Translations under genes and position numbers: made by a program | Shown here: positions 17,410 through 26,313 of the stretch, in pieces | Layout: each line of letters starts with the position of its first letter | Numbering within the stretch: position 1 is the first letter of the stretch | Origin: Ostreococcus mediterraneus | Taxonomy: Eukaryota > Chlorophyta > Mamiellophyceae > Mamiellales > Bathycoccaceae | DNA length: 64,000 nucleotides | Assembly: GCA_012295225.1 (NCBI GenBank) | Contig: WMKK01000003.1 | Coordinates: 310,001 to 374,000, forward strand | Reading direction: 5' to 3' | The notes under the pieces: generated by a model | Seen by the model: only the letters and a program-made list of their open reading frames with translations | Databases searched by the model: none | Told to the model about the DNA's origin: nothing

Positions 17410-20400
17410 ATGACGGGGTTTGCTTATAAACGCCGTATGTCCGAATATCGCCGAATGTCCGAACATCCGAGCGAGCTCCAACACCCAACGCCTTGGAAGT
17501 CGAACGACGAGCGCGCGTCAGTGCGCGACGGCGACGACGCCGACGACGCGACGACGATGTCGCATCGACGCCGACGATGTTCGTCTTCCCTCGCGTCGTC
17601 TCGCCAAGACAGACGCGATGGCGGGTGCGCGACGACGGCGAGACGGGCGCTGGTGATGTGCGTCGCGAGCACCGCGATCGTGGGCGCGCGCGCGAGCAGT
17701 GGGATGTTTAGCGCGGTATTGCGCGCGACTGGGGGTGGTGGGACCGCGGAGGCGAGTGGGAGTGATGGCGGTGATGCGTCGTCGACGAGTTCGATCGAGG
17801 AGTTTGATGCGAACGCGAGGGAGAGTGCGACGGCGGCGGCGATTCGGAAGGGGGCGCGGGTGCGGTTGACGTCGGAGCGCGCGCGAGAGCTTACGTCGGC
17901 GCCGATGATGGCGGTGTACGGGGGGTTAGGCGAGCGTGGAGAGACGGTTGGGGCGTTGGACGTGTTAGCTGGATCGTCGAGTGGGGACTACTTGGTGTGG
18001 TGTCATCAGAGTAAGGAGAGTGACGGCGCGCGCGAGGCGGCGGCGTTGGGTTCGCGATCGTCAAAGAAAGATTCGGACGACGATGACGATGACGATGACA
18101 CTATTAGCGCGTTCAACCCCCTACCGTTGGCGAGTGTTGCTACAGCGGTGCACGCTGAGGATCGACAAGTGTTGTTTCACGGTGGGTATAAGATTTGGAA
18201 TGGCGGAAGTGAGTTTTCTGACGTGTCGACGACGACGGCGTTTGACATGGACGCGGGCGCGTTCAAATGTCTCACGTCATCTGACGACGATGGCGATGCA
18301 AAGGCGTCGCTCGGCGCGCGTAAACAAACTTGCCCCAAGCTTGGTGGTGAACACACGGGTAAGCGTGACGAAGAAGTTGCGGTGGTGACTTCAAAGCCCA
18401 TTTACTTGCCCGATCCCGAAGAGGCGCGCGCCGAAGCCGCGCTCGGCGCGGTTCCGGCGCTCGGCAAGCACTTGTCCACGCCGGAACTTCCAGCACTTGA
18501 CGTTGACGATGACGAAGACACTTCTAAGAGTAAATCTACGAAGGATTCCCGATCGACGACAAAACCCAAGCAACACGCGTTGATCATCTTTGGTGGAAGA
18601 GACGAAAACGACGAGCGATTGGACTCGGTGTACGCGCTCGGCCTCGCCGACCACAAGTGGCGCAAGATTGATTACGAACTTCCACCCGCGCGCAAAGACA
18701 TGGTGCCTCAAGGCCCGTTCGAGATGCCGCTAATCGTCAAGAATGAACACGCGCAAGGCAAACCGTTCCCGATTGGACGCTCGGGCGCCTCCGCCGTCGT
18801 CACGCGCGACAACAAAATGGTCATCTACGGCGGTTTCGTCGTCGAAGGCAAGCTCGGGTTCAACGTCGGCGAGACTTTGGTGCTGGATTTGAACACCATG
18901 AAATTTAGTTATCCCAAGGTGAGCGGTAACGTTCCAGTGCGTCGTAACAAGCACACCGCCGTGCTTGATGATGCGAACAACATGTGGGTGTGGGGTGGCT
19001 CGGTGTGGGACCACACGGGTGGGAGCTCGACGTACGCGTCCACGGGGACGTATCGCGCGGATTTGGGCGACACCGACAACATTGTCTGGCATCGCATGGA
19101 AACTAAAGGTAAGCCGCCGAGCCAACGTCGGTTTCATTCGGCAATCATCATGGATGGTGGCATGTACATCATCGGCGGCGAAGATTATAGCACGCGGACG
19201 TATTTGAGCGACGTGCACCGACTGGATTTGGAGACACTCACGTGGACGCAACCGGCGGTGATGGGTGGTATTAATGGTGGACGCATTCGCGCCGCGTCGT
19301 TCCCTTGGTCACCGGCGAAGGTTGATGCCGATGACAAAGAGAAAGCGGCTGCAGCAGCGCTGGGAAAGAGCAGCAAGTCTCACCGCAAGGAGCTCGACGC
19401 CGCCGACGACGAGGCGGCCAAGTCGACGCCAAAGACATCCGCGTCGGTCATCGACGCGTCCACGTGTGGTACTGGTACTCCGGCGCGCGTTCGCACGGGT
19501 GAGAATCAACCTCAAATTGAGACGCTCATCTCCGCTTTGGTCGATGGCTCATCTCTGGGATCGAAAAAGTCCAAGAAGGGGGAAACCGTGGCTACGCTCG
19601 CCGCCAATCTCGCCGCTTCGGGGTGGATTCCCAACACCGCGCGCGGGTCCTCAATCCTATCCGAGTCGAGTATGATTTGGAAAAAGAGTGACACGTCTAG
19701 CGTGGGTAAGTCTGAGACGCTTCCGGGATGGATTACCGATAAGGGTCATCGTGACTCGTCGATTCTGACAGAGACGCTCCAGGCGGATCCCGAAGCGGAC
19801 AGCATCGAGGCGCGATTGATCCAAGCCGTCAAGGCGAGCAAGAAGGCTGATGATGCCAACTCTGCACACGTCGGTGAGCGTGAGCATGCCAAGGATAAAG
19901 ACGTCGACGACGATGATGAAAAGAAACGTCATCGTCCGGCGTCGTCCAAGGATGACGATAAGGATGAAGAGGATTCGCGTAACCGTCGGGCGTCATCCAA
20001 GGACGACGACAAGGACGACGACGACGAGGATTCGCATCGCCGACGCTCCCATGATGAAGACGACGAGGACGACGATAAGAAATCATCGCACGGTCGACAC
20101 ATCGATGATGATGACAGAGATGATGAAGATTCACGTCGCCGTCATGCCTCGACGACGAGACACGACGAAGACGAGGATGAAAGAGAACCAAAACGCTCGA
20201 GCCATCAGCACGAGCGCGAGCGCGAAGAGGGTCGTGAAGAAGAAGACGAGCCCAAGAAGCTTTCGGCAGCCGCGAGACTCATCCAGCAAATGTCTCGTGG
20301 ACACGAGGCTTCTTTAGGTAAAAACGGCGAGACTTACGACCGAGATTCGGCGGATTTAGGTCGCGTGGACCCAGAGTCGAGCGGGGCGAACACCGACGCG

Positions 20401-20655
20401 ACGCAACATTCACACGCATATCTCGCCGTAGGCGTGTTAGCTGTGTTAGCTGCAATCGCTGCCGGTAGTCAGCAGTTTGGTTCTTCGAAGTCTGATGACG
20501 AATCGTCCGCGGAACGTATTCCATTAGTGGTGAATAGCGTAGCATCGTCTGAGGCGTCGCCATCGCGCGCGACATGGCAAAAGGAAGCCGCCAAGCGTCG
20601 CGGCGTGCAATTTGGGTTCATGTCGAGCGATGGCGAAGCCGATGAATTGTGTTAA
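17410..20655 (+). CDS. Large kelch-repeat membrane protein with Asp-rich juxtamembrane region
   Basis: 1081 aa. A hydrophobic stretch at about 78-97 (ALVMCVASTAIVGARA) looks like a signal peptide; if translation begins at the ATG at 17557 this falls at a normal distance from the N-terminus, so that start is a real alternative. Kelch blades lie at about 390-630, seen in HALIIFGGRDENDERLD, KMVIYGGFVVEGK, NNMWVWGGSVWDHTGG and GGMYIIGGEDYSTRTYLSD. An extremely charged, Asp/Arg/Lys/His-rich segment with repeats of SSKDDDKD follows (about 820-960). A single membrane segment at about 1003-1022 is followed by a short basic tail. Predicted topology: lumenal or extracellular kelch propeller, charged stalk, one membrane pass. 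Frames extending upstream cross the OSCP gene and are not real. Function unknown. Confidence 0.82.
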   Translation: MTGFAYKRRMSEYRRMSEHPSELQHPTPWKSNDERASVRDGDDADDATTMSHRRRRCSSSLASSRQDRRDGGCATTARRALVMCVASTAIVGARASSGMFSAVLRATGGGGTAEASGSDGGDASSTSSIEEFDANARESATAAAIRKGARVRLTSERARELTSAPMMAVYGGLGERGETVGALDVLAGSSSGDYLVWCHQSKESDGAREAAALGSRSSKKDSDDDDDDDDTISAFNPLPLASVATAVHAEDRQVLFHGGYKIWNGGSEFSDVSTTTAFDMDAGAFKCLTSSDDDGDAKASLGARKQTCPKLGGEHTGKRDEEVAVVTSKPIYLPDPEEARAEAALGAVPALGKHLSTPELPALDVDDDEDTSKSKSTKDSRSTTKPKQHALIIFGGRDENDERLDSVYALGLADHKWRKIDYELPPARKDMVPQGPFEMPLIVKNEHAQGKPFPIGRSGASAVVTRDNKMVIYGGFVVEGKLGFNVGETLVLDLNTMKFSYPKVSGNVPVRRNKHTAVLDDANNMWVWGGSVWDHTGGSSTYASTGTYRADLGDTDNIVWHRMETKGKPPSQRRFHSAIIMDGGMYIIGGEDYSTRTYLSDVHRLDLETLTWTQPAVMGGINGGRIRAASFPWSPAKVDADDKEKAAAAALGKSSKSHRKELDAADDEAAKSTPKTSASVIDASTCGTGTPARVRTGENQPQIETLISALVDGSSLGSKKSKKGETVATLAANLAASGWIPNTARGSSILSESSMIWKKSDTSSVGKSETLPGWITDKGHRDSSILTETLQADPEADSIEARLIQAVKASKKADDANSAHVGEREHAKDKDVDDDDEKKRHRPASSKDDDKDEEDSRNRRASSKDDDKDDDDEDSHRRRSHDEDDEDDDKKSSHGRHIDDDDRDDEDSRRRHASTTRHDEDEDEREPKRSSHQHEREREEGREEEDEPKKLSAAARLIQQMSRGHEASLGKNGETYDRDSADLGRVDPESSGANTDATQHSHAYLAVGVLAVLAAIAAGSQQFGSSKSDDESSAERIPLVVNSVASSEASPSRATWQKEAAKRRGVQFGFMSSDGEADELC

Positions 20656-20742
20656 AACGTTTGCTGGTACCGGTATGTAATTAGGTGTAATAAACTAAAA
20701 GTGATTTACAAATCTACTCGCGCACAGCGACCAAACCGAAAC

Positions 20743-23076
20743 TTAGACTCTATCCGTCCCGTATTGTCCAGTTGAACTCTTGACGAGCCCTTCGCCTTCT
20801 TCACCTTCCCCGTCAGCGCTTTGGCTCTTCACCTTGCGCACGATAGCGAAACCTACTAGGACAACGGCGAGGCCGACAAAGCTATTGAAGGCCAACAACG
20901 ACCGCTCTTGGCCTTTGAGCAAATGCACATGCTCAAAGTGACCGCTGGTGACTCTAAGTCGGGAGTACACGATATCCTTACCCAAATCACCACCTTCCAC
21001 CGTGCGCCCGTCGCTTTGTAAAACCCAGCCTTCTGTAGGCATCTCGATTAACGCTTCGTTCGACCCTTGCACCACGCTAACATTTGTTAAAGGCATCTTG
21101 ACACTTTCTGTGTCGCACAACGCGTCTTCGACAAACGTGCACATGGAAAAACCAGTCGGAGCGCATTGAAGCGTTGATACTTCATTCTCCCAGTGCTCTT
21201 TCTCGTCACATGATTTAGTAACTTTGCAAGAAAAAATCTTCGCATCAATGTCAGCCGCACTCATGAGTGTCGGATTGACTTGTTTGTTGATAAGAGAAAT
21301 GGTAGAGCCTTCCATCATGTCAGACATTTCATCCGAAGAAAACTTTTGCGACGTTCCATAGGCGCCGATAGACATTGCCGATGGTTTGCTGCATCCGTTC
21401 ATCACGCCGAGCGCTGGGCAAAATCTAGCACCGTGCTTAGCAAGGCCCAAGTCTTCGCACGAATTCGACAGAGACTTTCGAACATTGAAGCACTGACCGA
21501 TTTCCAGATTTGGCGCGCACTTGCAGCTGCACGTACCCGAGTACAACTTGGTGTCTCCTTCTTTCCAGCTCACCGGTGCATCGTTTGCGTGCGTAATGGC
21601 TTCAGATTGTGCAATTTGATCAGCAGGCACAGAGTTGACGAGCGCCTCCATGTTGTTGTTGTACGCGCCCGGATCATCGCCGAGTCTCGCACGCTCAGTC
21701 TTGTGGTGCAAGCTCGCCCAGAAGGAGCCATACGACGATTGACGATCGATTGCACCCACCTTGACTTTCACTGCTTTCGTTTCGATCGCTGGTTTCATTA
21801 TTTTCCAAAATCGCTGCACTGCAAACAAGTCGTTACGAGGTAACGGCGAGCGCTCTTCGGCGGCGAGTTTGGCTTGTTCTTGCGCAGACGTCACGGCTGG
21901 GCACGATGGAGACGCAGCCCAGGTTGATCCGATGCTCACGACGACGACGCGATGAGACGGGATTGTGATCATCATCTTACCCAACCCACCCGAGTTGAAC
22001 AGCACAGGGTAGCGCGGTTCTGAGCCTCGAGTCACTGGTCCGGCGGCGACTGGGCAGTCTTCGCCCAAGCCGCTCACCTTGGTAACGCCAAGTCCGGCAC
22101 GTTCCATATCCCGTACGGGCATCTTCGGGTCAAATACCCAACCACCGTAGCCGAACGTCGTGGTCACTTCAGGGAAAGACGGCGTGAGCATCTCGCTGAT
22201 GAATCGCTTCGACACGAGACGGTGCGTCTTGTGCGCGCTCGATCTCCAGCGCCCGCCGTTGACGACGAGCTGACCGAATCGCGCCAAATCGCGGCAACTC
22301 GCCATTTGACCACCGACAACCGAGATGTCACCATCAGTCGTATCATCGTGCGCGAAAAAGTTGGGTAAACCCATGGGCTCGGTGAGATGCTTTCTCGCCC
22401 ACCTTGCTGGCGCCTCGCCCGTCGCCGCGCGCAACACCGCGTTTAACACAAACAACGGCGAGTGCTTGGCGTTGTTCACGGATGCATCATTCGCAAACGC
22501 CGTCCCTGGCACATCCTGCCCATCACCACTCACTTGTGCCAGCAAATGACGCACCGTGAGCGCACGCCAGTGCTCCGCGTTCCATCCTTCTGGCGCGCTC
22601 TGCGTCCTCCCCGATTGCGCCAGAATATCCGCCACCTTGTCGTCCAACTTGAACTCCTTGTTATGCACCGCAGCACCGATCGTCAACGCAACTGCAATCT
22701 TCCCAACCTCAGCGCTATCGAACGCGCTATTCACCGTCGCACCGTTATAATATTCCTCGTGCACCACCGCGCCGCGCTTCACCACGACGACGCAATCTCG
22801 CTCCGGGAGCTCACGCTTCACCGTCGCCACCGCATCAATCAGCGCATCGCCGCGCAAGTCAAACGCTTCAGGAAACGAAGAATACCACGATTGCGTGCGC
22901 GTCGGTCCGAGCGCGTCCCGGGCGCCGAGGTGGAGCTCGCCATCGGCGTGTTCGTACAAGTAGTAGCCCACGCCGAACGCGGCGAGCGCGAGCACGAGGG
23001 CGACGACGCGGTTGGCGTGCGTTGCGCACCACGACGGGGACGTGTTCGTGGCCCATTCGCGCGTTTCGGAATTCAT
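20743..23076 (-). CDS. Beta-lactamase/penicillin-binding-like (serine hydrolase fold) membrane protein, probably inactive
   Basis: 777 aa. One membrane helix is at about 24-41 and another near the C-terminus (SFVGLAVVLVGFAIV), so the bulk lies between two anchors. Residues about 70-430 follow the beta-lactamase (class C-like) order: VVVVKRGAVVHEEYYNG, FDSAEVGKIAVALT, FKLDDKVADIL, LTVRHLLAQVSG, GGQMASCRDLARFGQLVVN and SGGLGKMMITIPSHRVVVV. The nucleophile motif S-x-x-K is not present: K126 is preceded by E123 where Ser is expected, with S121 two residues off. Residues about 500-670 form a cysteine-rich domain (CSCKC, then C at spaced intervals) that I do not recognise. Either a pseudoenzyme or a shifted nucleophile. 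Confidence 0.82.
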   Translation of the reverse strand: MNSETREWATNTSPSWCATHANRVVALVLALAAFGVGYYLYEHADGELHLGARDALGPTRTQSWYSSFPEAFDLRGDALIDAVATVKRELPERDCVVVVKRGAVVHEEYYNGATVNSAFDSAEVGKIAVALTIGAAVHNKEFKLDDKVADILAQSGRTQSAPEGWNAEHWRALTVRHLLAQVSGDGQDVPGTAFANDASVNNAKHSPLFVLNAVLRAATGEAPARWARKHLTEPMGLPNFFAHDDTTDGDISVVGGQMASCRDLARFGQLVVNGGRWRSSAHKTHRLVSKRFISEMLTPSFPEVTTTFGYGGWVFDPKMPVRDMERAGLGVTKVSGLGEDCPVAAGPVTRGSEPRYPVLFNSGGLGKMMITIPSHRVVVVSIGSTWAASPSCPAVTSAQEQAKLAAEERSPLPRNDLFAVQRFWKIMKPAIETKAVKVKVGAIDRQSSYGSFWASLHHKTERARLGDDPGAYNNNMEALVNSVPADQIAQSEAITHANDAPVSWKEGDTKLYSGTCSCKCAPNLEIGQCFNVRKSLSNSCEDLGLAKHGARFCPALGVMNGCSKPSAMSIGAYGTSQKFSSDEMSDMMEGSTISLINKQVNPTLMSAADIDAKIFSCKVTKSCDEKEHWENEVSTLQCAPTGFSMCTFVEDALCDTESVKMPLTNVSVVQGSNEALIEMPTEGWVLQSDGRTVEGGDLGKDIVYSRLRVTSGHFEHVHLLKGQERSLLAFNSFVGLAVVLVGFAIVRKVKSQSADGEGEEGEGLVKSSTGQYGTDRV

Positions 23077-23165
23077 CGCGCGCGCGCGAGTCGTGCGAGG
23101 TCGACGCGCCGTGCGTGCGTGTGGCGATCACGGGGCGATCACTTGGGTGTTGAGGCGCACATTCT

Positions 23166-23172
23166 AAACCCT
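23166..23172 (+). promoter_or_regulatory. AAACCCT element upstream of the serine-hydrolase-like gene
   Basis: CTAAACCCTC lies about 90 bp upstream of the start of the minus-strand gene at 23076. Partial match to the plant telo-box. Inferred. Confidence 0.25.
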
Positions 23173-23268
23173 CATTGTGCCGACGCGTTGAGGCGTGTAC
23201 TGTGCGTGTGCTTGAGAGATATAATTAACGTGATGAGAGCTAATGCGAGCGCTAATGGAGAATGGTGA

Positions 23269-24840
23269 TCATAGCCACGGCGTGGTGGATAAGCCGCCGA
23301 CGGCGGTGCGGTCGTCCAACGGGTCGATGAGTTCATCGCCTCGTCCGGCTTTCGCGGATGACGCTTCCCATCCGCCGAGGGGTTTGCTGGTGTCCACGGC
23401 GTCGGACATGGCGTCAGAATTGATAGGGAGGGAGCCAGCGACGGCGAATTTGACGCCATTCTTGGTAAATATGCGGGACAAGCCAAGAAAGATGTGGTGG
23501 CGCAAGCGCATGGTGGTGAAGCCTTGCGTGCGGAACGTCACGTAGTCGTTATAGCACACGATCTCGAGCACGGCACCGCCGGCAAAAGAGTTCATGCCCG
23601 TGAGTGTACAGCGCGGAGCCAAGGACACGCCGCGAACGACGTCGGCGCCGACGGTTTGGCGTAAGAATGCCTCAACTTGCGCCTGCAAATCTGGCACCTT
23701 TGGCAAATCGCTGAACAAAATGGCAAACTGCTCGCGGAACTCGCGATAAGGAGCGCGAGAGAGGTTTTCAACCTTGTATGCCACCATGGCGGAGTTGGGA
23801 ATGTACGCCACCTTACCGGCGCGATTGATCAACTTTGTGTACAAATAGCCAATCTTTTCGACGCGCCCAGATATTTCTCGTCTGCCGCCGATGAGAATAC
23901 GAATAACCTCTTTCGGTACGAACCAACCAGCGGCGATGACGATCAGACCTCCAAAGTAATTGGCAATAGTGTCCCGCAAGACAACCGACGCGAGAATACC
24001 GAGCACTACGCTCGAAGCACCGAGAACTTGAAGAAGAACTTTAAGCGGCAAGCCCAACGAATCGAGCGCGGCGAGCGTCGTGATGCTCCAAATCAGCGCC
24101 GCACTTTCTCTATCGTACACGTGCGCAGGAATCAAATCAGCAGGTTCAACCGCACCGTACATTTTACGTCTCAACGCACCCGCAGCCGTGGCAAGATACT
24201 TCTTGCGAACCGACGTCACCACGTTGCCCGCGTACAAAATCTTCAACATTCTAACGCATCGTTCGGGTGGGAACAAGGCGTGCATGTCCGGGCTCGCGAT
24301 CGGCACAATCACCGCATACACGAACACTAATCCTACATTAAATAACGCCGTGCGCATCAACTTGTACGTAAATCCAAAAAATGAATCGGGGAAAGCTGTC
24401 TTCGTCGCCGTGCCTCGCAGTCGTTCCCAACCGTCGTGCATCACCACCAACGCCGGGCGAAGCGCACCGACAGCAAACATTAAACTTATGGCAAATAATG
24501 CTGAATATGCCAACACTTGCGCAACGCTCAAATCCGTCGCCGTGCGCATGATTCCAGGAAGGTACGTCGCCGTCGTTTTCGCCACCTCGTCGGCGATTGT
24601 CCCCCGTGTCACCGTCGCTCGACGCCCCGCGCGCGAGTCTCCCACCCCTGGTGAACGTCGCGGCATAATTCCTTCTCGCACATTCGCGCGCGACATTGTC
24701 GACGACGACACGGGTGTGGCCGCGCGACGCGACGCGGTGGTGACAGTTAATGCGCCTGGTGACGACGACCGCGACGAAGACGCACGCTTCGACGTCGATG
24801 CGCGCGTTGGCGCACACACGGGCGCGCGGAATGCAAACAT
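23269..24840 (-). CDS. MSL: MscS-family mechanosensitive ion channel, probably plastid-targeted
   Basis: 523 aa. The N-terminus (1-75) is Arg/Ser/Thr-rich and nearly free of acids, like a plastid transit peptide. Several hydrophobic segments follow (about 90-285). The MscS core starts at NYFGGLIVIAAGWFVPKEV (about residue 285-305) and includes GRVEKIGYLYTKL and YIPNSAMVAYKVENLSR, the beta domain motif of MscS and plant MSL proteins. The family opens under membrane tension; plant plastid MSL2/3 control organelle volume. The ATG at 24840 was preferred. One at 25095 is in frame but would put the start 16 bp from the end of the upstream gene. Confidence 0.9.
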   Translation of the reverse strand: MFAFRAPVCAPTRASTSKRASSSRSSSPGALTVTTASRRAATPVSSSTMSRANVREGIMPRRSPGVGDSRAGRRATVTRGTIADEVAKTTATYLPGIMRTATDLSVAQVLAYSALFAISLMFAVGALRPALVVMHDGWERLRGTATKTAFPDSFFGFTYKLMRTALFNVGLVFVYAVIVPIASPDMHALFPPERCVRMLKILYAGNVVTSVRKKYLATAAGALRRKMYGAVEPADLIPAHVYDRESAALIWSITTLAALDSLGLPLKVLLQVLGASSVVLGILASVVLRDTIANYFGGLIVIAAGWFVPKEVIRILIGGRREISGRVEKIGYLYTKLINRAGKVAYIPNSAMVAYKVENLSRAPYREFREQFAILFSDLPKVPDLQAQVEAFLRQTVGADVVRGVSLAPRCTLTGMNSFAGGAVLEIVCYNDYVTFRTQGFTTMRLRHHIFLGLSRIFTKNGVKFAVAGSLPINSDAMSDAVDTSKPLGGWEASSAKAGRGDELIDPLDDRTAVGGLSTTPWL

Positions 24841-25110
24841 GGCTCGCGTGGGTGTGGGTTCGTGACGATTCGCGACGGCCAATGCGCTGCGCGCGCGCGT
24901 CGTGGTGTGGACCGTGTGACAGGGCGGCACGCGTAGCGATTGGTTGGGGTGGCATATTCTTGAGCGACGTCGAATGTCAATGTCGATGTGCTCGCGGCAA
25001 ATAAGAGTCTCGCTCGATATCGTGGTGAGCGAAAGTGAGTATTTGTTTTCTTTGATGCTGGGCGTGCGTATTATAATGTGCGTTGAAGCGTTCATGTCAT
25101 TGGTCTCGCG

Positions 25111-26181
25111 TTAGCGCTTTTTGCGAGCCGCGACTGGGACGTCCCGACCGCGCCTCTGCGACAAAAGCACCATCAGCGCGAGCGCACCGACACCGCCCGC
25201 AACATGTTTGGGGTACTTGTCCGTTACCGCGCTCACTTTGGATTGCACGCGGCGCATGAATCGCCTTACCGAAGTTTGAACCTTTTCCAAGGCTTTTGGT
25301 TCTTTCGGCGCGCTGAATCGCTGCTTAAACGACGAACGTAGCGGACTCGCGGCTAATTCTTTAGCGCTCGCCGCCTTGATTTCCCTCGCTTCGCTCAATA
25401 GTTCGTTAAGCTTTGTTTTCATCGCACTCTGAGTTTTTGACGCCGATTTAGACGGCGTCGACGTCGGCGTTGAGGACTTCACGACCGACTGAGGGGATTT
25501 CACCGGCGTCGTAAACGGCGCTTCGTTCTGATCCGCGCTCTCATTCTCGTGCTCGCTCGCCACATCTTCATCACTCTTCGACTCAACCTCGACGCTCTCA
25601 ACTCGTGTCTCCACACTGTTGACTTCATTGTTGTTACCATCATTATGAATCACTCGCTCCTCAATCTTCTCTACCTCAGCCTTGACGCTCGCGTCGCCGT
25701 TCGCTGGCGTCCCAACATCCGCATCCACCACCGACACCGTTTCTTCGCCATCCACCGGCGAAACCCACTGCGGACGACCTTCGAGCGACGCCCGCTCGGA
25801 ATCCGCACTCTTTCGCGCGCCATCCACGCTCTTTCGCGCAGAGCTCGCGACGCCCGCTTCCACCGCAACTGCGCCGCTCGCATCCTTCCCTTTTCCTTCT
25901 GCAATTTCCTCAATCTTCCTCGCCTTGGCCTCCACCGCCCTGGACAGCTCTTCGCGCTTCGCTTGCGCCAACGCCTCGGCGCGCGCGCGCACTGCCGCCT
26001 TGCGTTCACTCGCCTCGACCGTCTTGGCCACCTTGGCCGCCACGATCGCCGCCTTGCGTTGTCGATGCACGTCGTCGTCGCGCTCGCGCGCTCGCGCCGC
26101 CGCGACGTCGTCGCCGTCGCCGTTGCGACCGTCACTCTCGCGACCGTCGCGCTCGCGCGTCGCCGCCACCGCCGACGACAT
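25111..26181 (-). CDS. Tail-anchored coiled-coil protein
   Basis: 356 aa. Residues about 30-105 are Ala/Lys/Glu/Arg-rich and likely a coiled coil. The middle is acidic and Ser/Thr-rich with several SP/TP sites (for example PVKSPQ and STPTSTPSKS), possible phosphorylation targets. The C-terminal end has a basic helix (VRRFMRRVQSKV), one hydrophobic stretch (VAGGVGALALMVLLS) and a short basic tail ending KKR. This layout predicts a tail-anchored protein of ER or another membrane. No named domain seen; function unknown. Confidence 0.72.
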   Translation of the reverse strand: MSSAVAATRERDGRESDGRNGDGDDVAAARARERDDDVHRQRKAAIVAAKVAKTVEASERKAAVRARAEALAQAKREELSRAVEAKARKIEEIAEGKGKDASGAVAVEAGVASSARKSVDGARKSADSERASLEGRPQWVSPVDGEETVSVVDADVGTPANGDASVKAEVEKIEERVIHNDGNNNEVNSVETRVESVEVESKSDEDVASEHENESADQNEAPFTTPVKSPQSVVKSSTPTSTPSKSASKTQSAMKTKLNELLSEAREIKAASAKELAASPLRSSFKQRFSAPKEPKALEKVQTSVRRFMRRVQSKVSAVTDKYPKHVAGGVGALALMVLLSQRRGRDVPVAARKKR

Positions 26182-26313
26182 CGTCGGATGCGTCGCACAG
26201 TGTCGTTTTTACTGTTTCAGTCATGTTAAAATGGTTCACACCCGCGCGCGACCGCAGAGCGCGACGCCGCGTGCGCGTCTGCGGCGTGAGCGTCGCCGCG
26301 GACGACGCCGAGG
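26182..26313. promoter_or_regulatory. Divergent promoter, tail-anchored protein / 540-aa orphan
   Basis: 132 bp between divergent starts. It has a relatively AT-rich core at about 26207-26235 (TTTTTACTGTTTCAGTCATG). Promoter role inferred. Confidence 0.35.

Noticed and set aside
17517-17522. Minus-strand ACTGAC upstream of OSCP, as a possible extra 5' intron
   Set aside because: No convincing acceptor and donor pair was found around it, and OSCP already has a complete presequence from exon 1.
24841-25095. 85-residue N-terminal extension of MscS from the ATG at 25095
   Set aside because: Would start 16 bp from the end of the upstream gene and lacks targeting character; the ATG at 24840 opens a good transit peptide.
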